Shown: positions 34,961-46,959 of the stretch, piece by piece
How the letters are laid out: the number at the start of each line of letters is the position of its first letter
Numbering within the stretch: position 1 is the stretch's first letter
Assembly: GCF_021018805.1 (NCBI RefSeq)
Contig: NC_086254.1
Coordinates: 30,875,300 to 30,939,299 of the forward strand
DNA: 64,000 nucleotides
DNA from: Prinia subflava
Lineage: Eukaryota > Chordata > Aves > Passeriformes > Cisticolidae
Reading direction: 5' to 3'
Notes under the pieces: model-generated
Told to the model about the DNA's origin: nothing
What the model saw: the letters and a program-made list of their open reading frames with translations, nothing else
Database searches by the model: none
Translations under genes and position numbers: made by a program

Positions 34961-37900
34961 CTCTCCTGTGCAGGTGGGCACCACACTTGGCACAGCTCCT
35001 GAGGACACTGTCCCTGCAGTTCTCCACTGCCCCCTGAGTGCCCATGCAGAGCCCCTGCCTGGGCTGTGCTGGGTGCCAGCCCACCAGAACCTCCCCACAC
35101 CGTGGGGGCCACCATCAGCCTGCAAAAGGCCAATCTTGGCTGTTGCTTCGTGGTCAGAGCACAGAAGAAGCCCAGCCAAGCAGGCTGGTTGCTTTTCATT
35201 AGACTCAGGGCCTGCATGAGGCAGTCTCCTCCCTGTTATTTTGGGGGTGTTCTCATTTGGGGGCCACCAGTTTGCAATTAGCAAATCACTGCTCTCCCAC
35301 CTCCCACAGCACCAGGTCACCCTGCCCTGGGCAGCCCCACAGCCAGGGGAGAGAGCACCCAGCCAAACACCTTTTACAAATAATTCTGCATAGTTCACAT
35401 TCTCGGACGGTTTATGAGCATTTTAGCTCCTCATATTGATCAGGGCTGGAGCCGAAGTAATTACATTAATCAGAAATAACTTCCCATGATTTTGAGTCAT
35501 ATTTGAGCTGGTGCCCAGCTCCTCTGCTCGCCCCTCTGCTCTCTGCTCCCTGGTACATACTTTCCAGGCGACATCGCTGCTTCCACAGCCACAGTGAGAC
35601 CCAGAGGTTTGTTTTTCTCAGCTGGATCCCATACACGCTCTAAAGGTTTCAGTCGTGTCTTTATTGATTTGGCTGGGGAAGGGGACAAGTGGAGGTGGTT
35701 TATGTGGAGTTCATTCTTGGGCAATGTCTCCAGATGTCTCTGGCATCAGGAGGGGCATAGGGAAGGGCTGGGGGCCTGGGACTACTTGGCAGATGGAGGC
35801 ATCACTTGCTTCAGCTTTTCCAGTCTTGCTCAGAAAATGGAGAGCAAGCCCAACCATTGTTTTATTCCCTGGGTTGGAATTTGGAAGTGGGACTCACCTG
35901 CAAAGCCTTTGACATGAGTCCTGAGGAGAAGCAGCAGGTCCCCTTGCTGGCTGGCTTGGGTGGTGCCCAGTCATTTGGGATTTTCAAGTGCTGGGTGTGA
36001 AGGGTGAAGGGCAGCTCATCATTCCCCCAGCCCTGCTCCCCAGTGTGCCCAAGGCCATGCTGAAAACTCCTGCAGGAGCCAGGCTCCTTCCAGTCATCAA
36101 GGACTCTGAGGAATGCCCACTTCTCTGCCTTTGGGAAGGTTCCAGCCACAGCCAGGGGTTTGCAGAGCATCCACTGGAGATCTGCCAGCTGGAGAGGGCT
36201 GTCTGCCCCAGGCCACTGTCCCCTCCCCAGCACTGCCCTGTCCCTGCATCCTGCATCCACCAGCACCCTGAGCTGCTCCTGCTGCTGGCGAGGCAGGGGC
36301 AGCCCTGGGGATGTGAAGGGCTGTGACATTTGGGAACAGACACAGCCTGTGTCACCCAAACCTCCAGCACCACACGCTGGAGGCACAACACCAGCTGCCC
36401 CATGTGTGCAGCACTTGCATCCTCAAAAGCCTCCCCAGAGTCACAGAAAGCAGGGCTGGAAGGGAACACAGCCACCACCAAACCCCTCTCCAAAGCAGAG
36501 CTGGCACAGTTACAAGGGGAGTTTGGAGACACCTAAAGGCATCACTGGCTGCACATCAGTGAGTGCCTCCATTTGCAGGGAGGCATTGCATTCCTCTCCG
36601 ATGCTGCAGGGGACATGGCAGCTGTGTGAGAACACACAGCACCCTCGAGCAAAACAAGGACTGAAGGAAAAACATTGTCTATTTTAGCCTGAAACCACGA
36701 GAAAAATAGAGATAGTCACAAAGAATGAGCAACTTGATCAGGAAACATGAGCGAGCCATCCAGCTCCATGGAAAATACAAAGGGTGTGTCAGTAACCACA
36801 CAAGGTCAGGATCTGGGAATTATGTCTTGTCTGAAAGATAAAACTTCTAGTGATAATTTTTAAAAATAAGTTTATGTTTGATGATGTTTGATACTCAATA
36901 AAAAAATAAACTCCCAGAGGATCACAGTATTGAATACGTGATGATTTCTGACACTGTTTTCCAGATAATAATGGAAAACCTCATCTGGCTGAAGTTTCCA
37001 AGCTTGTTTTACAAAAGTCTTATTCTTTGAGTTATCTGAATGTTTAACTTAGTGGGACAGTTATGAATTGCTCTTGTCTGGACTGCAGGGAAAAAAAATC
37101 ATACAGAAGTATTGCCCAGGGTTTGATGGGTTTGATCTTTCTCTGTTGTCCCTTCACAACAGCTGGTACGAGGCTGTGCTGTGCTAATGAGAAACCCCTC
37201 AGTCTGAAGGATGAGCTCTCACTACAGTTTTGGCTAAGCCAAGCCTTTTCTTGGTTGTGATAGTCCATTTGCTCCTCATGTAATCACTCAGCTCCTTCCT
37301 CTTGGCAATGTCAGACTTTGAGAGCAGAACCAGCCCCAAGCCCCATTTATCAGTGCTTCTTTCTAGTGAAACCTAAAAATCTCTGGGGAATGGTGAAGGA
37401 TCAAGTGTTCCCAGCCCCAGGTGTTGTTCCTGTCTCTCCTCTGGCCTTGCTGGCCTCGCCACTGTGGCTGGGAGCTCGGAGGGGTCAGCTGGTCCCAGAT
37501 GTGGCCAAGGCTCCTGGTGCAGTTGCCTGACCATCAGAAACTGGACGGCAGCCCTGAATTCTTTTCTCACAAGTCACTTGGCCAGGCACCAGCTGGTAAA
37601 TACTTTCAGTCCCTGCATCCCGGGTCTGGGGGGGGAGCAGTGACCTCAAGGTAAAAGACTGCCTGGCCCATCCCTTGTCTCTTGGGGTGGCTCCTCCTCT
37701 CAGCCTGGCTCTGCTGTCCAGTTAAGGTGTGAGAACCAGAGGGAATAAAAATGCCCAGACAGGGGTGGAAATAGCCATCACCACCTCTCTCGGCTCTTGC
37801 TGTTTGAAACTGGAGCCAGATTCATTCTGGGTAGGAAACAATTCTCCCATCCTGCCAAAAGCAGAGATATTTCAAAATTTCCCAAAGCCATGGTGTTTTC

Positions 37901-40900
37901 CAGAAGTCTCATGAAAAACATCCAGCAGCCACCCCAAAGTGTCCAAAAGCCAGAGGAGACCTGAGGCATCTCCATTTCAGCTCAGGGCTCCTGGTTTTTC
38001 CAAGCTGGATGTATGTCCAGCTTTCCACCAGTGCTGTCCACCCACTGTGAGCAGCCCTGCTCCTCTGCAGTGGGGATTTGAGCCAGGAATGCCCAGGAGC
38101 AAAGGGAATGTTCTCCCCACTAAGCCATGGAGCTGGGCTCACCCTAAACCCACATTTTCACAGCCAGGACCCCAGACAGCCTCACTGCTCCCATCCAGAC
38201 CCTCCTCTGACTTCCCTCAGCTCTAGCGAGGGTGCTTAACACATGATGTAAAGAAGGGAAATCTCCAGGAAAGGAAAGGCATGAAGGGAGAATATGCTCA
38301 ATATCCATCCCAGATGGATGCAATTTCAGCTGAGCAGGGTGTGCAAATGAGAGCCTTTCTGTGTTATTCACGATGGCACGTTAGAACAGCAAACACATGA
38401 AAAACTCAGCTCTCTAAAATGTAAATTCACTGGGGCAGTTCCTTCATTTCTATAGAAACAGCAAAGCTTGCCAGCGGCTAACTCAAAGGAGATGTATTCA
38501 GATCCCTGTATCAACTCTTCTTGCTCAACTGACCACAAAAAAAAAAAGAAATTATAACCCCCCAGAAAACCTGACAATAATACCATGGAAACTGCAGAGC
38601 GAGACATATGGACTTAATTACCAGCCCAGAAATCACACGTATGGTACAGAACACTTATAGGGTACGTGCTCCAGAGGGGAAGGGCTTTAACTCAGTATTT
38701 AGAAAATGAACTGCTAATGTGCTGATCTGGTGCAGCTTTGCACATCAAAACCGGTGCAGGGGCTGAATTCCTGTGCCAGGCTCTGCCTGCAGCCCCTGCA
38801 GCCCCAGCACAGCAACCTGGGAGGGCAATGGGACCAAGAGAGGTGGGAGAAGGGAAAGTAAAGCCCAGGTCACCCATGGAGAATCCTCTTTGGGAAGGCA
38901 GATCATGGGAGATTTTGTGAGTACCACTCCAGCCAGCTCCACTGGGCACCCCCAAACCCAGCAAGGTGCCAGTGAAGATTGCCGATGCCATCGGAAGTGT
39001 GGGCAGCTTGCCAGGCTTGGGATGCTGGGTTTGGCCCCTTCTGCCTGCTTGACTTGGGGGTGTTTACTTAACTCAGGCTTGACTTGGGTTCTCTGTCACT
39101 GCCTGAGCTCTGACAGCTTCCTGGTGATGTCAAACCATCACAGAGATGTCACCTCACTACATCTAAATCTCAGTGACATCAGGTGTGGGGGGAAGCAAGG
39201 TCCCCTCTTGTTCAGAGCTGAGGAGAGAGTGAAGAAAGGAGCTGGTCCTGGAGCCAGGACACATCAGGTGACACATCAGGTGACACATCAGGTGGCACAT
39301 CAGGTGACACATCAGGTGACACACAGGTCCAGTGGGCTCCTCTGGGCAGCCCTGAGCCTCACCCTGCCCTGCTGCCCCCTGAGACCTCACACATGGGTCT
39401 GTTGGCTGCTCCAAGGCCCATTCATTGTGGAGGTGAGAGGAAATGAGAGGTTTTAATGTCTGATTCCAGCACTGGCACCTGATTTCTAACTGGGAAATAA
39501 CTCACGGCCATTAATCAGGAGTCCCTAATAAGCACCCGCCTGGAATAATTAATTGAACTGTCCCCACGAGGCCAGGCTGGGTGGGCACTTTGGCTCTCCC
39601 AAGCCACTCCCAGGATGTTTGGCTGAGCCGTAGCCAGTGGGAGGGCACCGGCTGTGGAGCAGAAGGTGGAACATGAGAGGTGTCTCCAGCCTTAGGTATC
39701 AAACCCTGCGGCCTGTGAGCACCTGTCAGTGGGTCCTGAACCACCCCTGCCAGTGAGCTCAAAGCAATGTGCCATCCTCACTCCTCCTCTGCACAGGCGG
39801 GGCTGCCAGAGCAGCTCCCTGACCCAGCATGGCCTGGGGGATGCACGGAGCTGGGCTCCGGCAGGCAGAGCGGAGGCTCCGGTGCTTGCAGAAGTGACAG
39901 CAGCCTTTGGAGAGTGTCCCGGTATTCCCCCAAGCTGCCGTGAGCTCGTTAACAGCCTGAGTTCAGCTAATGAAGCAAAGCCAAGGCGGAGATTGGGGTG
40001 GTAATGTGAGAGATCAGTCTGCGCTCCTCCCCGCCGGGCTGTGCCCGCCCTGCTCCGTGCCCCGGCTCCCAGGCTCTGCCCAGCTGGAGCTGAGGTCGGG
40101 ATTGCTGCTCAGGTGACTGCGAACCTGTTTCACAAAAGCAAAACAGAGGGGGGAAAGGCCAGAGGGAGAGACGGGGCATCACTCTTTGTTGCATGGTTTT
40201 GGTGTTCTGCTTACAGCAGCCAGCACGTCCTGTGTGTTTGCCCACACAGAGCTGATATCTAGCAGCAGCTCTCATCATGCCTGAATGATGCAGAGAGTCT
40301 GTGCAAGCCACCAGCATCCATCCCTTGGGCCAGCACAGGGGCAGAGTCCTGGCCCCAGAACACATCCTGCAGGCAAGGGGCGGGGGGGCAGGAGAGGAGC
40401 CAGGGAGAGCTGCAGGACACCCTGCATTCCTTATGCTCAGACCTGAGCTCTGGGCTCACAAATTGTCCTCTCATATCTCATGAAAAGATCTGGGGAGTGG
40501 GAATATGGAGAATTGGCTCTGTCTAGTGTAGATCTTGAGTTTCTTTCCTAAGAGCCAGCCTCCCCTCCTCAGTCACAGGGGACAAGAGGAAAGCTTGCAC
40601 AGGGCAGACTGAGAAAGCATTGGGAGGCAATTGCTGAGCACCTGCTTTTCTTCCCCAAACTTGGGTTTCTCACAATTGATTAGGATGATCATAATACTTC
40701 AGAAGCTGAATTTACATTTACAAAGCTTGAAAACAGCAGGGTCAGACTGCAGCCTTCTCTGCATTAAGTACCCAGGACAATGCAACATGATGTGCATCCA
40801 ACCACCCACCCCTGCAGCCTCCCCAGGTGGCCACAGTCCCTCTCAGGATGGGAATGATGTGGCAGCACCACCACAGCAAATCCATTTCCAGCTCCCCTGT

Positions 40901-41340
40901 GTGGCTCACCCCTCTTCCACAGCCTGCCATGCACTGGGTGCACATTAAATCCAGGGGTGGATGCCCTGGTGCTGCCTGGTCATGGCATTGTCCCACAGCA
41001 GCAGGGACAGTCCTGCCAATCCCTTCAAATCCCAGGAGGAAGATACCAGCTCTGCCTGGGCAGACCTGATCAGTAGGATAGGGCATGAAGCTTCCCTCCC
41101 AGGCTAGGAGAAGGGAGCTGGGTCACCCCCCGAGCCTCGTTCCCAGCCTGTCTCCTCTGCTCCCCACGGACAGCACAGCATCCCTTCCCTTCACTCCTTG
41201 TCTCCGTGGACAGCATATTCTCACCTTGAGAAGAGTGGAAATGGCAGCTGGAATGTGGGCTGGAAAAAAAAAGGAAAGGAAAAAAAAGAAAATCTTGAGG
41301 CTTTTCCAAACCTACTCCTGTTTATATTGGAGCCTGTGAG
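34961..41340. other. ADA-CCN5 interval, right part: no gene recognised
   Basis: No coding exon recognised. It holds a tRNA-like motif (about 38.1 kb), the 12-bp repeat at 39258, two AT-rich blocks with homeodomain-type TAAT cores (35.4 and 39.5 kb) and a CpG-enriched patch at about 40.02-40.11 kb. The last few kilobases are likely to include CCN5 upstream control elements, by position only. Confidence 0.55.
39258..39327. repeat. 12-bp tandem repeat, five units plus a partial one
   Basis: The unit GACACATCAGGT is repeated in exact 12-bp register, with one unit changed to GGCACATCAGGT and a shortened last unit. Because 12 is a multiple of 3 it reads as HQVT repeats within an open frame; no evidence that it is translated. 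Confidence 0.95.
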
Positions 41341-41360
41341 TGACATCAGAGCAGGGAGAG

Positions 41361-41366
41361 TATAAA
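41361..41366 (+). promoter_or_regulatory. CCN5: CCN5 TATA box
   Basis: TATAAA lies 96 bp upstream of the CCN5 start codon, which predicts a start site near 41390 and a 5' UTR of about 70 nt. A CRE-like TGACATCA is 15 bp further upstream at 41341-41348, and a purine-rich A/G tract covers about 41267-41300. CCN-family promoters commonly have a TATA box. Confidence 0.7.
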
Positions 41367-41461
41367 CACCAGCAGGACCTACTCTGTGCTTAAAAACCTG
41401 CGAACAGCCGCCTCCAAGTGCCTGGGGGGTGATGTGCTGAAGTGGCACAGGGCAGAGCACC

Positions 41462-41521
41462 ATGAGGCTGCAGCTGGAGAAGCAGCTCCTCTTCCTCTCC
41501 CTGCTCTGCGTTTTCTCCAAG
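41462..41521 (+). CDS. CCN5: CCN5 coding exon 1 (signal peptide)
   Basis: It encodes residues 1-20, [20 protein letters not shown], a short N-region followed by a hydrophobic leucine-rich core. Donor AAG|GTAAGG. Intron 1 is 2.3 kb and phase 0, as is usual for the CCN signal-peptide exon. Confidence 0.9.
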
Positions 41522-44500
41522 GTAAGGGAGATGGGGCACTGGGGCAGCTTTAGCCGTGGAGCACCGGTTCTGCCAAAGTGGGGTGCAGCAGGGTCCGGGT
41601 GTCACCACGAGCCCGGTGGCTGTCGCCGGCCGGCAGTCGGGCTGTGTTGATGCAGGGGGCAGAGCTGTGCTCGGGAGAGGTGTTTGAGATGAAGCAGCAG
41701 GGTCTGAGCGTTCCTGGGCCCCGGGCTCCGCTGTGCGAGTCCCTGGAGCACACAGGAATGCCAGCAATGCGCTGTTCGCTCGCCGTCCCTGCGGCTCTCC
41801 GCGCTGGGCTGCGTTCGGTCCCTGCGAGCCAGCGAGCAGCAGCTGGGCGGGAGCGGCTCCTCCGGGCTCCTCCATCCCCGCCCGGGCTCCTCCATCCCCG
41901 CCCAGGCTCCCGAGGCAGCGGCCAAGCCACGAGCACCGGCCCTGGCACTGCTCAGCCCTCCCCACTTCTCGGAACGCTCACACCAAGCCAGTGCCTCCAA
42001 AGGGATTTGGGCTGGTGTAGAGATTTTATTTTTTTTTTTTCTCTTGGACTCCATGTGAAAATATTTGCCTGTGCAGAGAACAGGAATGTTGAAAAATTTG
42101 GGGCATCTCAGCTCCAAGTTCAATTGCTACTTGAATCCCCAAGCAGGGATGTCGTGGCAATGCCATGCCTGTTTGACTCTTTTCCCAGAAAGTTCAGACC
42201 TCTGACAGGAGCCCATTTTCATCTAAAGACAAGTAAATTACAAGGAGCAGGGGGAAATGAATTTATGGCTTGGCTAATCTTTCTAAAACATCGATTTGTT
42301 ATAACAACCTCCTGAAAGATGAAAAATGCCCTTGGCTGCCTGGGTAAGCTGTAACAGAGCAATGATTCTTGCCCCAGGTGCTCACGAGTGCCTGGAGAAT
42401 CACCACGGACCATCGTGCTGCCAGCCCAAACCTGGCCACCACAGCCAGTCCCTCAGTCCCTGCCACATTAATAATGCTGCTCACTGAGAGAACCAGAACA
42501 GGACCCAAAATACCCAGTCCATTCTGGATATATTTTAACTCCAGTTACTGGCACTGAATTTTTTCAGCCCCATGAAAAGCATCTGAACTGCTGAAAATGG
42601 GAAACAGATAGAGCACCAGTAGCTCCCCTCTCTGTCTGACTCATCACGTCAGACCTGATGCCACAGGGAGAAACGGAAAGAAAAATGGTGTCTAAACCCT
42701 CCATGGTCTGGCTGAACCCATCACTCTCCTGGCAGACCCAGCAGCCACACCAGGACCTGGAGCAGGGCAGGGATGAATGTTTTGGCTGCATGCTTGCTGT
42801 GCTGCACGTGCTGGCCCTGCATCCAGCAGCATGTGCATGGTGCTGAGCAGCAGGGCTGCCAGGGGCTCACGTGCACTGCCAGGCCAGTGCTGGCAAGGGA
42901 TTCACTTCCAATCTGCAGAGCCAGCTCTCGTGCCTTCAGGCTTTGTATGCTATAGCTCTGTCACACCTGACATGATGGGAGTCAAGAGCTGCCTAAAAAA
43001 GCTGTTGGTGCCAGGGTAGGTGTGCAAGCAGGATGAGGCAAGGGTATAAACATCCCCCTGCCCAGGTGAGCTGCTGTGGGCACCTCCCTGGCAGACAATT
43101 GGCTGAGCAGGCAAAGGACTGCAGTGCACAGCCCTGCCAAAGTGCTTACTTAGTCTAGCCACGAGGGAAAACAGCTCCCAGTCCCTGAGAACGTGCCTAT
43201 CTCCAGGCTCCTCGCCCAGTGGGCCAGGCCGGGTGAGGATGCTGCAGCCAGGGACAAGCAGAGGATGCAGCTGGGCCAGTGAGGAATGCAGTGAGGTCTG
43301 CCTGGCTTCAGGTCCCCGCTGGTGATGCAATGTCCTGTTTCTTGGCATGAATGAGAGCTCTTAAGACTGTTAGGAGTGAAGTGCTGTGCACTCACCATGT
43401 GAATTTAGTCCCTCAAAGCCACCTCTCCAGCTGAGCACAGCCTGCTGCCTTAGGAAGAGGCATGGGGGTGGGCTGCTTTCCCTCCCTCCCTCCCTTCTTC
43501 TCTCCCACTGGGCTGCTTGGGGATGCTGACCTCATTAAATAGCCATTACTGCCTGGGGTGTTCACCTTGTAGCTCCATCCTCCTCCTGTATGTTCAGAGC
43601 AGTGGCACATTGAAGTCCCCACCTTGCAGAGTGCTGAGCCTCTGAGCATCCTTGATTCTCTGTGATTTTCCATAGGAGCCCTTCAAAGGGGACAGTAGCT
43701 TTCCAGGATGCTTTGAGATATTCCCATGCATTTGCAGAGCCTCCATCCACCAAAAATCTGCCCCCCTGACTGAGACAAAGTTACCTGGCTGTCCCAGTGA
43801 CAAAGCAGCTGTTAGCCAAAAAACACCTGTATGGATTCAGCTTTGCCTCCACAGGTTTGTGCCCAGCTGTGCCGGAGACCGTGCTACTGCCCCTGGGTGC
43901 CACCCCGCTGCCCCCGCGGGTCCCCCCTGGTCCTGGATGGGTGTGGCTGCTGCAAGATCTGTGCCCGGCGCCTGGGAGAGCCCTGCGACTTCCTGCACGT
44001 CTGTGACCAGAGCCAGGGCCTCGTCTGCGACTACAGCTCAGCACCTGCAGGGGCAGGAGGCACCTGCAACTGTGAGCACAGGGGTGCCCGTCTTCCCCGG
44101 GGATACCCCCTCACTCCAGCCCAGCCCCAGTCAGGACCTCACACAGCTGCAGGCACCCCGCAGCAGCACCAGGGGAGTGGTTAAGGCTAGGAAAGCAGCT
44201 TTCCTGAGGGTGATGCATGCAGCTTGGCCGTGGGGCTGTGCCCCATCTCCTGACAGCTCTTGTGCTGCTTTCTGACTGAGAATTCAGGGTGGTTTCAGTG
44301 AGAATGGACAAGGGGGATCTCAGGGATACTTCAGCCCCCAGCCAAGGCTGGAGCCTGGGGGTCCTGCAGAGAAATTTCAGAGAAACTTTTCCTAGCCTGG
44401 AAAGCGTGGAGGCAGAGTCAGAGCCAAAGGGCAGGGGAGTTCTCACAGCTTATGGGCTGTTGCTTTGAAAAAACAGAGAGATGAGGAGAGAAGGCTGGGG

Positions 44501-45348
44501 AGGGGAGGAGGTTGAGTGATGAACATGCTGCTGCACACTCATGTCTGCCCTGCACACCACTCAGTCACTTCAATCCCTTTGTTCAGCCCCACAGTTACCC
44601 CCAGCACTGCCCCCTGCCATCCCATCTCTCTGTCACCCTGTCCCTGACGGGCTCCCCTCTGTCACTTGCAGTTGAAGACGATGAGGAGGGCTGCGAGGTG
44701 AACGGCCGGGTCTATAGGGATGGGGAGGTTTTCCAGCCCAGCTGCAAAATCCAGTGCCGCTGCTCGGACGGGGGCTTCAACTGCGTCCCGCTGTGCCAGG
44801 AGGATGTGCGGCTGCCCACCCCGGACTGCCCCCACCCCCGGCGAGTGGAGATCCCGGGGAAGTGCTGCCCGGAGTGGATCTGTGAAGCCCAGGACCAGCA
44901 CCTCCTCCGGGATGCCCCGGCAGGTAAAATGCGGGACAGCTCCAGGGAGGGGATGCCCACGCGAGTCTCTGGGGGTGGCCCCTTCACCCCGGGCTGTGAA
45001 ACATCAGCAGGAGACACCTCACGTGTTTCTGGGCTATGCCTGCAGCATCACAGGGCAATCGCACAGCACCCGCCTCCAACTAGCCTTTCCCCCGCCCTGT
45101 CCTTTCTTGCAGCCGCCGGGGCAGCGTCCCCACTGCTGCCATACCCGTGCCAGGAGTGGGGCACGGCGTGGAGCGCCTGCTCGGCCACCTGCGGGCTGGG
45201 CTTTGCCACCCGCGTGTCCAACCAGAACCGCTTCTGCCGCCTGGAGACCCAGCGGCGGCTCTGCCTGCTCACACCCTGCCCGGCGCTGCCCGCAGCCTTC
45301 CCAGCGGTGAGTGAGGGCTGGGGGGAGCTGCTGGGCACGTTTGACTGA
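41462..45348 (+). CDS. CCN5: CCN5 (WISP2) matricellular protein gene, complete coding span in 4 exons
   Basis: CCN5 is a secreted matricellular protein that modulates growth-factor signalling and restrains smooth-muscle and fibroblast growth. Four exons of 60, 217, 252 and 236 nt join in phase to 765 nt (254 aa plus stop; human is 250 aa as I recall). Domains: signal peptide 1-20; IGFBP domain 21-92 with GCGCC at 49-53; VWC domain about 94-175, with [18 protein letters not shown] and [23 protein letters not shown]1 domain about 189-232, with [11 protein letters not shown] and [19 protein letters not shown]. The family's C-terminal cystine knot is absent, which is diagnostic for CCN5. Start codon context is GCACCATGA. 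The last exon reads through a donor-like GTGAGT at 45307. The gene lies downstream of ADA, as in human. Confidence 0.95.
43855..44071 (+). CDS. CCN5: CCN5 coding exon 2 (IGFBP domain)
   Basis: 217 nt encoding residues 21-92 plus one nucleotide. Cysteine-rich, starting [12 protein letters not shown], with the family motif [13 protein letters not shown], then [20 protein letters not shown]. Acceptor CCACAG|GTT, donor AACT|GTGAGC. Confidence 0.95.
44672..44923 (+). CDS. CCN5: CCN5 coding exon 3 (VWC domain)
   Basis: 252 nt, the usual size for this CCN exon. It encodes an acidic linker EDDEEG and the von Willebrand C domain with [14 protein letters not shown] and GKCCPEWIC. Acceptor CTTGCAG|TTG, donor GGCAG|GTAAAA. 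Confidence 0.95.
45113..45348 (+). CDS. CCN5: CCN5 coding exon 4, terminal (TSP1 domain)
   Basis: 236 nt encoding residues 177-254. TSP1 core [20 protein letters not shown], then [19 protein letters not shown] and a tail ending [12 protein letters not shown] before TGA. Acceptor CTTGCAG|CCG. If the internal GTGAGT at 45307 were used as a donor, the exon would end at 45306, but no cystine-knot exon was seen downstream. Confidence 0.88.
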
Positions 45349-46499
45349 CAAAGGGAAGGGCCAACACAAGCCACGGGACCCCCGCTTACCTGTGGGCCCC
45401 CCAACAGCCCTCCTCAGCTGTGAGCTGGCAGTGTCTCAGGGACACATGAACCATCTCCTGAAACCTTGCTTGGGAAACAGCCCATGGCAGGTGCAGACCA
45501 GAATTTTGGGGTCTCTGGGTGTCTGAATCCAGGAGCACTGTGGGTCCCACACAGGTGAGCTCGGCCATCCCTCCCTATGGCCAGAGATGGATTTGCAGCT
45601 CCTGCCTGGCTCCCTGGGCACACCTGGGAGGTGGTTTTGCCACCCCTCTATTTGCGTGACACAACCCCGGTGTGGACACAGTGCTAATCTGCCTTTCTGG
45701 CATGCAGGTGGCATTTTCTGCCCACTTCTTTCCCCCTGCACTGCCACTGCCACCTGCCCCTGCTCCTCAGCTGAGGGGGACACACCACCACCCCTCTCCA
45801 GCTCCCCACTGATCTCCAGTCTGCATTTCCAGAGGGGAAGAGGAGCTCGTTTGTAGCTGTGCCCACCGTGGATTCACCCTGGAGCCAACGCCTCATCCCA
45901 AAGAGTCTGGCACAAACCCATGGCACGGTGGTTACGGTGAAGATGGAGGATGTTTCCCTTGGGGAAACAGAAAAAATGATGGATTTGGGCTGCAAAGGAG
46001 GCTGGAAACAGAGAATAAGGTCCCCGTGTCACCCATCACCTGCCTCCTCTGTACACCTCGCTGCCCCAGGCAGGGTTACTGGGCAGCATTCCAAGTTCCT
46101 TAGGCTGAATGAAATGGGAAATGGGGAAATCCTGCTCCAAGCATAAACCCACCCAAGAAACCAGGAACTGGCCCTTTTCTGGATCAGTGGGGCTTCTGAA
46201 CAGGTGATGCTGCTTCTCTGCCACGTCATGCAGCTCTGCTTTGCAGGGACTTCAAGAGAGACCATCTCCAGCTCCTGGAAGCCAAAATCCCTAGAGGGAA
46301 CCCTCATGCCCTGGCCCCGCAGGGAGGGAGCAGCTCATCAAACTGCACCCCACAGGTCACTGCCACACCAGGCTGAGCTGCTCGGCCCTGCAGGAGCTCA
46401 GCCAGCCCATGGTGTCCACCCTGCCACCCAGCAGCCCCTTCCCGGCCATGGGCAGGGTCCTCCCGATGGCAGCTCTCGTTCACCTTCCCCTCATCCCTC

Positions 46500-46880
46500 C
46501 AGAATAAACACGAGCTCCGCCTGGCCTCCTCCTCTCCGGAGCGCTGGTGGTTTGGCAGGGCTTGGGCGAGCGGGGAGCTCAGCCAGCGGAGCACCAGACA
46601 GACCGCCCGCCGTCCAGGCACATTCCCCGCCAGCCGGGCCAGGGAAAAGCGGGAAAAGGGGAAAACAAATGCAAAGATGAGCCGGGGCCGTCCCCCGATA
46701 GGTTGGAGCTGCTCCAGCCGCGCAGGAGCCGGCGCAGGAGAGCTGCTCTGCTGCTCTGGCTGTGCTTTCTTCCCAGTAAAAAGTAATTCTGGGCGATGGA
46801 AAGTGAAACCCAAATGCCCTCTAATGGCCTCGCACAAACGTGCAGAGGGAACGCGCGTTCCACCGCGGGAAGGGCAGCGA
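46500..46880. other. CpG-enriched block in the CCN5 3' region
   Basis: Relatively CpG-rich (CTCCGGAGCGCTGG, GACCGCCCGCCGTCC, GAGCCGGGGCCGTCC) compared with its flanks. It overlaps the predicted CCN5 3' UTR. No exon or domain recognised. Confidence 0.4.
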
Positions 46881-46938
46881 TTTGGGTGACGTGTCCAGGT
46901 GAGAAATGGACTTTTTAATGCGTATTTCCAGAACTAAA

Positions 46939-46944
46939 AATAAA
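46939..46944 (+). terminator. CCN5: CCN5 candidate poly(A) signal
   Basis: AATAAA followed about 15 bp later by a strongly GT-rich stretch (TGTGGTGCTTGTCTGTG), the expected layout of a cleavage site. This gives a 3' UTR of about 1.6 kb. A second AATAAA at 46503-46508 has a weaker downstream region. Confidence 0.55.
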
Positions 46945-46959
46945 GATGTGCTCATCTAA

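Noticed and set aside
36436..36540. Possible further CR1 fragment (AGAGTCACAGAAAGCAGGG, GGAAGGGAACACAGCC)
   Set aside because: Only the first about 40 bp resemble the CR1 3' end; too short and diverged to call.
45349..46940. A cystine-knot (CT) exon for CCN5
   Set aside because: I read the plus-strand frames for the spaced cysteine pattern of the CT domain and did not find it; CCN5 is known to lack it.
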